From a virus: DNA of 24,150 nt. The stretch covers positions 1 to 24,150 of the IMG/VR virus record IMGVR_UViG_3300033993_001373; one strand, given 5' to 3'. Shown in pieces: positions 18,375 through 24,150 of this stretch (positions within the stretch are counted from its first letter, which is position 1; the number at the start of each line of letters is the position of its first letter). The translations under genes were made by a program, and so were the position numbers. Below the pieces are notes generated by a model. That model did not search any database and was not told the origin of the DNA. It saw only the letters and a list, made by a program, of their open reading frames with translations.

Positions 18375-19675
18375 TCTACGTCAAGCCCCCGCCGACGCGC
18401 TTCGGCTATTAGCGCCGCGCGATCACTAGCGGCAGGCGCAGGCCCACCACCGTCACCACGGAAACCACCTTCGTCGTAAATACTTTGGACCACAGCCATG
18501 CGCGCTTGAAGGGCCTTAACAAGATCCACGGACGCTTCGTAGTTGCCGCTTGAGTTTCCAAGTTGTGCCAGCGCAAGTTCCAACTCTTTAACTGCGTCTA
18601 TTTCGCGCGCGGTCCCGCCCGTGACGTTTCGCAGTTGGCTAATCATGCTGGAAATAGTGCCTTGGATGCGCCCTGCGGCAGCGTCTGCGGCAGGATTTAC
18701 TGACCGCGCCATGCCCTCGACCATAGGGAAAATTTGGCGGACACCCAACCCAAAATTTTGAAGCGGATTGAGAGCTTCCGTCCGCATATATCCTTGGTTC
18801 CGCAAAATTCTAAAGTCTGCGAGTAGAGACGTGGCACCGGAGTTGATTGTTGACAAAGCAACTTCGCGTTTTAACTCGTCGGCTTGTTGCGTTGCTGTCG
18901 GCGCGGTCCCAGGCACACGTTCGGTAAGGGTGCCACCGCCCTCCACAGGAACTCGCGTGGCAGGGCCGCTGGAGGAGACGCGATAAACTACGCCGTCATC
19001 GCCGGTAATGTACTGCGGGCGGTTCGGGCTTTCGCCGTATTGTTGCTCGACCGGCGGCGTAAATCCAGGCGCATACGGGTTCGTCTGATCCACGACGCTG
19101 CGATCGCCCATATTGGTGCGCACGTAGTTTTCCGTCACAGCCTTAAGGAAATCCGTCCCACCCGGCAGCGAGGCAACCAGCGTCGCCAACCCAGTACGTC
19201 GCGCAGCCGCGTCAGGATTAGCCGCGATACGGTTGATGTCCGCCGCAAACTGCGGGTATCGTTGCGCCGCATCGGCAAGGGTTGCGTCGTCAGGGTTGGC
19301 AAACACCCGACCTACGACGGTGCGGAGTTCCGTCATACCAGCTTCGTTTTGCTTGATACCAAACTCGCCCTCTGCGCGTCTTTCTGCGCCGCGCCCAGCA
19401 AAGTTGGTGTCCACGCCGCTAAGGGCAGTCAAGCGAGGTGTAGCAGCAGCTCCATACCTCAAAGCATACCGCTGCTGCGCCGCGCGGTCGTTGGGGTCAA
19501 GGGTCTGCGCCTCCAGCATGGCGTTGCGGTTAAGTTCGGCCTCGGCCTGCGCAGCCTGCATCGCCATCTGGTTGGCTTGGGCCGTCTGCGCGGCAGCGCG
19601 CCCGGTGTCGTAGGCGGCAAAAGCGTCGTAGGTCTGGGGCCGAAGGCCCATACTGATGCGAGCGTCGATGGGCAT
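18371..19675 (-). CDS. Putative internal virion protein (434 aa)
   Basis: The N-terminus PIDARISMGLRPQTYDAFAA followed by a long Gln/Ala/Met-rich helix (residues 25-57) matches a style common in podovirus proteins encoded just before large ejection proteins. The middle is helical with TADA- and NPDA-type repeats (VFANPDDATLADAAQRYP). The C-terminal third has a helical domain with ISSMISQLRNVTGGTAREID and a hinge of Gly-rich residues near 415. Exact function is not known to me. The 3' part of the gene (about 18.46-19.45 kb) is visibly less GC-rich than the tail genes. TAATG overlap with the upstream gene at 19673-19677. Confidence 0.6.
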   Translation of the reverse strand: MPIDARISMGLRPQTYDAFAAYDTGRAAAQTAQANQMAMQAAQAEAELNRNAMLEAQTLDPNDRAAQQRYALRYGAAATPRLTALSGVDTNFAGRGAERRAEGEFGIKQNEAGMTELRTVVGRVFANPDDATLADAAQRYPQFAADINRIAANPDAAARRTGLATLVASLPGGTDFLKAVTENYVRTNMGDRSVVDQTNPYAPGFTPPVEQQYGESPNRPQYITGDDGVVYRVSSSGPATRVPVEGGGTLTERVPGTAPTATQQADELKREVALSTINSGATSLLADFRILRNQGYMRTEALNPLQNFGLGVRQIFPMVEGMARSVNPAADAAAGRIQGTISSMISQLRNVTGGTAREIDAVKELELALAQLGNSSGNYEASVDLVKALQARMAVVQSIYDEGGFRGDGGGPAPAASDRAALIAEARRRGLDVE

Positions 19676-20445
19676 TAGCCGACCCCTCCGCGACCTGCGC
19701 CATAGCCGCCATACGGCGTGGCTGACGGCGGCGGGACCGGCGCGCGACCGCCAAAGCCGCCTCCGCGCCCGATATAGCCCGTGAAGGCGTTGGTTACGCC
19801 GCTGAGAGCGTCCGTATACGCATTGGCTTGGTTGATATACCGCGAGGCGCGGGCGTTGCCCGCCCCCATGGCGTTCTCACCCAGTTGCGTGCCGAGTTGG
19901 CCCGCCGCGCCGGACAGCATATTGGTGGCCCCTTGGCCCGAGGCCATCAGCGTGCCGAGCGGGTTGAGCTGGTTCGACCTGTTGGTCTGGTATCGTTGAA
20001 AGGCGTTCTGGTATTCCTGCGACGCCAAATCCTGCCCGAACCGCTGTGCGCCCTTGAACATCTTGCCAGACATGAGCATGCCGCGCGCCGCCGCCGATCG
20101 CTCCAGCGCCTTGTTGCCCTCGGCCAGCCGGAAGGCGTAGCCGGGGTCGGCCTCGTAGTCGGCCATGCTGAAATCGCGGCCAAAGCGACCGTAGTCGCCC
20201 GCCGTCGCGTCACCGCCGATGCCAAGCAGTTCCATGATGCGGTTCTGGCCGGTGATGCCGCCCTGCCGGAACGGCTCCTGGAGCTGCACCTGCCGGTCGA
20301 ACATCTCGCGCTGGAGACGCGACGCCTCCGCAGCGGACTGGACCTGCGCGTCAGCAGCCCGTCGGGCCGCACGGGACTGGCTCCGACCACCAATAAGCGA
20401 AGCGCCGGCCTGTGCCCCGGCAACGGCGACCATAGGATTAGGCAT
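19675..20445 (-). CDS. Conserved phage virion protein, probable DNA-ejection component (256 aa)
   Basis: The start at 20445 is chosen over an earlier in-frame one because GGGAGGAG lies six bases before it and the overlap with the upstream stop is then eight bases. Residues 1-20 are hydrophobic and Gly/Ala-rich (MPNPMVAVAGAQAGASLIGG). A helix with QREMFDRQVQLQEPFRQGG follows, then DFSMADYEADPGYAFRLAEG, ALERSAAARGMLMSG and RFGQDLASQEYQNAFQRYQT. I recognise this combination from virion proteins of many short-tailed and other phages, often encoded beside ejection proteins. The C-terminal 30 residues are Gly/Pro-rich. Its precise role is not established to my knowledge. Confidence 0.75.
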   Translation of the reverse strand: MPNPMVAVAGAQAGASLIGGRSQSRAARRAADAQVQSAAEASRLQREMFDRQVQLQEPFRQGGITGQNRIMELLGIGGDATAGDYGRFGRDFSMADYEADPGYAFRLAEGNKALERSAAARGMLMSGKMFKGAQRFGQDLASQEYQNAFQRYQTNRSNQLNPLGTLMASGQGATNMLSGAAGQLGTQLGENAMGAGNARASRYINQANAYTDALSGVTNAFTGYIGRGGGFGGRAPVPPPSATPYGGYGAGRGGVG

Positions 20446-20875
20446 TGGGGAACTCCTCCCGATAGGCCGCGAACGGCTCACCATACATCAGCATCACGGC
20501 GGGGGCCAGCCGCAGCGCCTCGGCCTGACCGTGGCAGAGCAGGACGACCAACAGCACCACGTCGTAGTAGGCCGCGCGCCACACGAACGACCGCTCGTCA
20601 GCCACACCGCCGTCCTCGGCCTCGTTGGCAGCGTGCCATTTCAGGATGGCGGTGGCGACGCTCGACTGGAGCGCGGCAGCGTTGGCGACGTAGAACGGGT
20701 TGCTCGGCATCGACACCAGCGCGGCCCACAGCGCAGGCATCACGTTGTTGATCGGGTCGCCGTCGTGGGCGTCGTCGAACACCTGGATGACCTGCCACAG
20801 GTCCAGCAGCCAGTCGACGGCGGCGGGCGGCAGGTCCAGTGTATTGGTGAAATGCTCTTCCAGCGCCTCGATCAC
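20438..20875 (-). CDS. Conserved phage hypothetical protein (145 aa)
   Basis: An all-helical protein with several Trp (VDWLLDLWQVIQVFDDAHDG; LKWHAANEAED; RSFVWRAAYYDVVLLVVLLC). I have seen this pattern in small proteins of podovirus virion operons but know no function. The hydrophobic stretch VVLLVVLLCHG is too short and too interrupted to be a clear membrane helix. It overlaps both neighbours (ATGA at 20872-20875 and eight bases at 20438-20445). It could be a tail-assembly helper. Confidence 0.65.
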   Translation of the reverse strand: MIEALEEHFTNTLDLPPAAVDWLLDLWQVIQVFDDAHDGDPINNVMPALWAALVSMPSNPFYVANAAALQSSVATAILKWHAANEAEDGGVADERSFVWRAAYYDVVLLVVLLCHGQAEALRLAPAVMLMYGEPFAAYREEFPNA

Positions 20876-21207
20876 GAGATGGTCCTCCCGCTGGCGCGGA
20901 TGTTGATGGCGGTTGCGGTGCCGGCGATCGTAGAGATGTAGCCGCCGTTGAGCAGCACATGGCCGATCAGCTCCGGGAACAGGTAGGTCTGCCCCGGCTG
21001 GATCGACACCGTCTTGACCACGAGGTTGGCGTTGCCGGGGTTGTCCAGCGACGTCACGAGGTTGACCGACAGCGTCGCGGCGCTGGCGCTGTAGTTGGTG
21101 GCCGTGAACTTGTCGATGATCGTTGTCACCGCCGTAGAGGTGTATTGCGTTGTCTGGGCAGCCTCTGCCGTCTTTGACGGGATCAGGACGCGAACGTAAA
21201 CGGCCAT
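20872..21207 (-). CDS. Small beta-rich virion-type protein (111 aa)
   Basis: I do not recognise a named family. It is rich in Thr, Val, Ala and Asn with alternating hydrophobics (FTATNYSASAATLSVNLVTS; VVKTVSIQPGQTYLFPEL), the hallmark of an antiparallel beta-sandwich. Short Thr-rich sandwich proteins with 'S-I-Q-P-G-Q-T' occur in phage tails and capsid decoration. Start at 21207 with AGGAGGG six bases upstream on its strand. It lies between fibre-type genes and the helical protein, so a tail or head accessory role is inferred. Confidence 0.65.
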   Translation of the reverse strand: MAVYVRVLIPSKTAEAAQTTQYTSTAVTTIIDKFTATNYSASAATLSVNLVTSLDNPGNANLVVKTVSIQPGQTYLFPELIGHVLLNGGYISTIAGTATAINIRASGRTIS

Positions 21208-21216
21208 CAGGCCCTC

Positions 21217-21840
21217 CTAGATTGTGAAGACGAAGCGGACGCGCCCCGGCAAGCCTGGGTCGCCCGTTTCGCCGCCGATGGTGGGAAGCCCGCCGTCGCC
21301 GCCAGCACCACCTTGCAACCCGTTGACGCCCGCCGTGGCCGCAGCCCCGGCTCGCGTCAGGAAGCCGCCCCCGGTGCCTGTCGTGTTGGTGTCAGAGCCG
21401 CCGGAGGCGGTGCCGCCCTGACCTTGAATGGTGTTGGCGTCCGAGGTGCCGCCGCCGCCGCCCAAGGCGATCATCGGCGTGATCGTATACGTCCCGCTCG
21501 ACACCGTCGAGGTGCCACCCGTGTTGCCGGGATCGGGGGTGTTTGACCCTGTCCCTCTAGCGCCGACGGTGTAGAGGATGGTCTTGGCCGCGTCTGCGCC
21601 GCTCAGGGCCAGCGTGGTCTTGCTGTAGCCGCCCGCGCCGCCGCCGCCGCCGCCGTTGTCGCCGACACCCTCGATGCCAAACCCGCCGCCGCCGCCGCCG
21701 CCCCACACCTCAATGACCGCGCCACTCGGTGTAGGCCCAGGGATCGTGACGGTGCCTGACCCCGACGAAAAGTCGAAGATGACGGTGTTGGGGGCGGTCT
21801 GCGCACTCAGGCCCGCCATGACGGCGATGACGCCAGCCAT
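21217..21840 (-). CDS. Glycine-rich tail adhesin-like protein (207 aa)
   Basis: Long glycine runs (GGGGGGGFG and GGGGGGAGG near residues 47-70, later GGGG, and NGLQGGAGGDGGLP) separate short beta segments. The start FDFSSGSGTVTIPGP and the end RVRFVFTI are the typical edges of the phage glycine-rich domain that packs as polyglycine-II helices in receptor-binding tips of some fibres. It sits directly behind the fibre gene and overlaps it by TGATG, as a tip adhesin would. Receptor binding is inference. The Gly codons form trinucleotide tracts that could vary in length. Confidence 0.7.
   Translation of the reverse strand: MAGVIAVMAGLSAQTAPNTVIFDFSSGSGTVTIPGPTPSGAVIEVWGGGGGGGFGIEGVGDNGGGGGGAGGYSKTTLALSGADAAKTILYTVGARGTGSNTPDPGNTGGTSTVSSGTYTITPMIALGGGGGTSDANTIQGQGGTASGGSDTNTTGTGGGFLTRAGAAATAGVNGLQGGAGGDGGLPTIGGETGDPGLPGRVRFVFTI
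21636..21705. repeat. GCC/GGC trinucleotide tracts
   Basis: Two perfect GCC-type runs, about 21636-21655 and 21683-21703, encode the Gly runs of the adhesin-like protein on the - strand. In-frame slippage could change the number of glycines without disrupting the gene. Confidence 0.6.
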
Positions 21841-22634
21841 CAGGTGACCCCCAGCCCGGCGATGATCCAGTTCGTCGCGCCAACCTTGACCAGCGTGGCC
21901 ATGGCGTTCTGCGCCAGCGTGCGGGTGCCGGTGGTCGTGGTGTTGACCAGCGTCATCGTGTCGGTCGTGATGGCCACCGACAGCGACGTGGCGGCGATGT
22001 TGATGACGACGATGGCCGTGCCGATCGGGAACGCCACCGTGCCGTTGGCGGGGACGGTCAGCGTCAGCGACGTGCCGTTCATAACCACGGACTTGCCCCG
22101 GTCGGCCAGCACCAGTTGGTGATTGGCGGTCTTGAGGCTTTGCGGCACGTCGAGGTAGCCCGCCGTGTGCGACGCGGCAGCCGCATCCTGGATCGTCGTC
22201 GTGCCGGTCAGCGCGGCGTTGTTGATCGGCGCGTAGGTGGTAGCCGCAGCAGCAGCGGACAGGGCGTCGGTGATGCCGTAGCCCGCCAGCGTTGTCGGCT
22301 CACCCGTGATCTCCGACCACGGCACGCCCGTCGCGCTGACGTCGTTGATGCCGTAGATGTCGTCGTAGGTGCCGATCAGCCCACCCGCGCTGTCGCGCAG
22401 AATGAACTTGTAGGCGACCTCGCCGGTCAGCCACACCTCGCTCTCCAGCCGCCCGGCGGCGTCCATGACGATCGGGTTGGCGTGGGGCGTGACGCCTGCC
22501 GCCGTCGTGTAGGTGGCGGTAGGGGTCGTCGTGCCCGCCGCGTAGGTGTAGAGCAGCCCGCCGGTCAGCGGGTTGCCGGAGTTGTCAAGGAACTGCTGGC
22601 CAGCGCCGGCGAGAGGCGAGAGGAAAACGGTCAT
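21840..22634 (-). CDS. Tail fibre/spike-type protein (264 aa)
   Basis: The N-terminus has a pattern typical of phage tail-fibre heads: QQFLDNSGNPLTGGLLYTYAAG, then ANPIVMDAAGRLESEVWLTG and YKFILRDSAGGLIGTYDD (about residues 13-105). A glycine hinge (LAGYGITDAL), common between fibre domains, follows. The C-terminal 130 residues are Thr-rich beta segments, perhaps a trimerisation or adhesin domain. No depolymerase motif is visible. At 264 aa it is short for a complete fibre, so the adhesin downstream may complete it. It overlaps both neighbours. Confidence 0.75.
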   Translation of the reverse strand: MTVFLSPLAGAGQQFLDNSGNPLTGGLLYTYAAGTTTPTATYTTAAGVTPHANPIVMDAAGRLESEVWLTGEVAYKFILRDSAGGLIGTYDDIYGINDVSATGVPWSEITGEPTTLAGYGITDALSAAAAATTYAPINNAALTGTTTIQDAAAASHTAGYLDVPQSLKTANHQLVLADRGKSVVMNGTSLTLTVPANGTVAFPIGTAIVVINIAATSLSVAITTDTMTLVNTTTTGTRTLAQNAMATLVKVGATNWIIAGLGVT

Positions 22635-23326
22635 TGGTCAACCTGTGTGATGCTCAACAGCGCCGAAGGGCTTGCAGGGGCGAACGCAGTCGCAGCGTGG
22701 GCGTTCAGTATAACATTGGTGTCGTCAGCGGCCCACATCAGCTCTACATAATCGTTATGCGTCAGCGACAGCGTCGCCAGCAGCGGGATCAGCACCTCGT
22801 CGTCGTTGCCTTTCAGCCGCCACCGGCTCGTGGAGTTGGCCACGTCGACGCCGTTCTTACGCAGCCACAGATACGCCAAGGTTGAGCCGCCGGTCGTCTT
22901 GTCCAGCGACACCGTGGCCGAGATCACGAACGCCCCTGCGCGGGTGACGCCGATGCGCGAACTGGTGTTGAGGCTGACGCCGTTGGCGTAGTTGGTGGTG
23001 TTGAACGTCACGGCGTTCGCCGCGCTCGCGCCCGACAGTGTCTGCGTGGCTGTGCTGGCGAACCCGCCCGCGTAGCCCTGCGGCGGCACCAGAGGCGGCG
23101 CGGACAGCAGGCCCTGCACGTCGGCACGCACCAGGTCCATCATCGCCTCGGCCTCCGCACCGCTGAACGGCGCAAGGGCAAGGTCGCTGATAGAGATGTC
23201 GGTGGTGCCGCTGCCGGTCTGGCTGAACTGGTTGAACAGGAACCGATACCATTCCCGCGACATGATCGCCGTGCCCGGCTCCAGCACCGGGACGCGCGCG
23301 GCGGGGATCGAGGTGATGTCAGCCAT
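22631..23326 (-). CDS. Virion protein with C-terminal beta-sandwich (231 aa)
   Basis: Two-part protein. The N-terminal 75 residues (VPVLEPGTAIMSREWYRFLFNQFSQ) are a style common to phage proteins next to neck genes, where the F-x-x-F segment anchors to the virion. The C-terminal part from about residue 95 is Thr/Ser/Asn-rich with alternating strands (GAFVISATVSLDKTTGGSTL; DYVELMWAADDTNVIL), reminiscent of C1q/TNF-like sandwiches of phage fibres. It probably forms a tail fibre connector or head-to-tail accessory. ATGA and eight-base overlaps with neighbours. Confidence 0.65.
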   Translation of the reverse strand: MADITSIPAARVPVLEPGTAIMSREWYRFLFNQFSQTGSGTTDISISDLALAPFSGAEAEAMMDLVRADVQGLLSAPPLVPPQGYAGGFASTATQTLSGASAANAVTFNTTNYANGVSLNTSSRIGVTRAGAFVISATVSLDKTTGGSTLAYLWLRKNGVDVANSTSRWRLKGNDDEVLIPLLATLSLTHNDYVELMWAADDTNVILNAHAATAFAPASPSALLSITQVDQ

Positions 23327-24150
23327 TGGTGCCGCTCACGGTCAGTTCGGCACCCATGATCGCCACCTTGACGGGGGCGGTGCCCGACACCTCGTAGACG
23401 CGGTCGCGCAGCTTGTCGGTCATGCCCAGCCGACGCCAGATGACGCGCGTCGAGGACTGGCCGATCAGCCCCATCGACCGCCAGTGCTCTTTCGACCAAG
23501 TGTGCCCGCCGTCGTCGGACCAGCGCAGCATGATTTGCGGGTCTGCCCCCTCGGTGACGGGATAGCCCAGCAGCAACGGGATGCCCTCCGACACCAGCAG
23601 ATCGACGCCTGTCTCGACCAGCAGCAGCTCGTCGTCTCCGTAACCGACTAGGCCGACGCCGGTCTCACAGACCAGTTGCAAGGCGTGGTGCGCGGTGCGC
23701 TTGAAGTCGTTGCCGCCGGTCGGCAGCGCCCGCCACCGACGCAGCCACTTCTGGACCAAGCTGTTGTCGGCGTAGGTGTCGAGGTCCAGTTCGTACAGGT
23801 TGCCGTTCTCGAAGTCGCCGACAACCAGCAGGCCGTTGAAGTTGACAAAGCAGTTGGACCGATGGCGCGTGAACACGCCGTTCTTGAGGCCGCGCCGCTC
23901 GTGCCACGCCCGCGTCGCAGCGTCGAACACCCATGTCGTGTCGGCCAGCGGGAAGTTGAGGACGTAGAACTCGTGGCCGTCCTGTTGGTAGGAGTAGGCC
24001 ACCGCGTCCGTCATGTCGGTGTAGCTCTGGATGGCGAACTCGACGGCGTGCGTCGAGATACGCTCGGCCTGATAGCCGTTGGCGCGGTAGACGATGCCGC
24101 GTCCACGGGCGTCCTGACCCAGCCAAGTGATGCTGTTATCCAGCTTGGCG
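23319..24150 (-). CDS. P22 gp10-like packaged-DNA stabilisation (neck) protein, 5' end missing
   Basis: The frame is open to the window edge, so the N-terminus lies outside. Landmarks are LDNSITWLGQD, RGIVYRANGYQAERIST, HAVEFAIQSYTDMTDAVAYS, EFYVLNFPLADTTWVFD, HERRG, GNLYELDLDTY, MLRWSDDGGHTWS and a C-terminal GMTDKLRDRVYEVSGTAPV. I recognise this series from the phage stabilisation protein family (P22 gp10-type), which plugs the portal after packaging in short-tailed phages. This is the best evidence for a podovirus. Continuation beyond 24150 should carry the rest of the beta-propeller-like repeats. An internal ATG at 24014 is not a real start, because the conserved sequence continues upstream of it. 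Confidence 0.85.
   Translation of the reverse strand, partial: AKLDNSITWLGQDARGRGIVYRANGYQAERISTHAVEFAIQSYTDMTDAVAYSYQQDGHEFYVLNFPLADTTWVFDAATRAWHERRGLKNGVFTRHRSNCFVNFNGLLVVGDFENGNLYELDLDTYADNSLVQKWLRRWRALPTGGNDFKRTAHHALQLVCETGVGLVGYGDDELLLVETGVDLLVSEGIPLLLGYPVTEGADPQIMLRWSDDGGHTWSKEHWRSMGLIGQSSTRVIWRRLGMTDKLRDRVYEVSGTAPVKVAIMGAELTVSGTNG

Noticed and set aside
18884-19678. 264-codon + strand frame opposite the 434-aa virion gene
   Set aside because: Product is Arg/His/Gly-rich with no domain, and the - strand gene is part of a coupled chain of overlapping genes.
21636-21705. Triplet runs considered as a CRISPR or iteron array
   Set aside because: They are simple glycine codon runs inside a gene; there are no repeat-spacer units.
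1-24150. tRNA, integrase, attachment site, insertion sequence, terminase, portal, capsid
   Set aside because: I looked for these by cloverleaf-like sequence, catalytic motifs and repeats on both strands and found none I could support.

Overview
This window is part of a tailed bacteriophage (or prophage) genome of high GC content. The host is probably an alphaproteobacterium. Three + strand promoters fit the Caulobacter-type housekeeping layout (TTGACA, 13-14 nt, GCTA), and one gene encodes a small protein with the DNA-binding module of GcrA, a regulator family confined to Alphaproteobacteria. The virion genes look podovirus-like: at the right edge is a protein resembling the P22-type packaged-DNA stabilisation (neck) protein, followed by short fibre-type genes and putative internal/ejection proteins. 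I see no integrase, attachment site, tRNA, IS element, CRISPR array, terminase, portal or capsid gene, so lifestyle cannot be decided from this window.

Layout. (A) 1-6477, + strand: about 20 small early-type genes, mostly of unknown function, in tightly overlapping runs. Among them are a two-domain DNA sliding-clamp-like protein (1937-2545), a small HTH protein (2925-3143) and several Cys-rich putative zinc proteins. The leftmost 1.5 kb holds an AT-richer non-coding stretch (519-873) with many TTGTCAT/ATGACAA elements, and two promoters; a third lies at 3120. (B) 6552-12657, - strand: a replication operon, in transcription order a RecB-like DUF2800 nuclease, an unknown 214-aa protein, a family A DNA polymerase with 3'-5' exonuclease, and a primase-helicase fusion. 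(C) 12737-15821, + strand: an island made of a VRR-NUC nuclease, the mini-GcrA, a Mom-like DNA modification protein, an SNF2 helicase and three small unknown genes. (D) 15804-24150, - strand: virion genes, read from the neck protein at the right edge through fibre and adhesin-like genes to large internal proteins.

How the parts fit together. Block B plus the clamp gives the phage most of its own replisome. The nuclease, the SNF2 helicase and the DUF2800 nuclease are probably recombination or replication-fork processing enzymes. The Mom-like protein probably modifies adenines in phage DNA, most likely against restriction. Finding it next to a GcrA-like DNA-binding protein, whose host counterpart reads adenine methylation, is the most interesting association in the window. 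Block D builds the tail and the ejected proteins. Most neighbouring genes overlap by 1-8 bases (ATGA, TGATG, GTGA), which implies translational coupling. Recognisable control points are the operator-like region, the three promoters, the divergent promoter region near 12.7 kb and four hairpin terminators.
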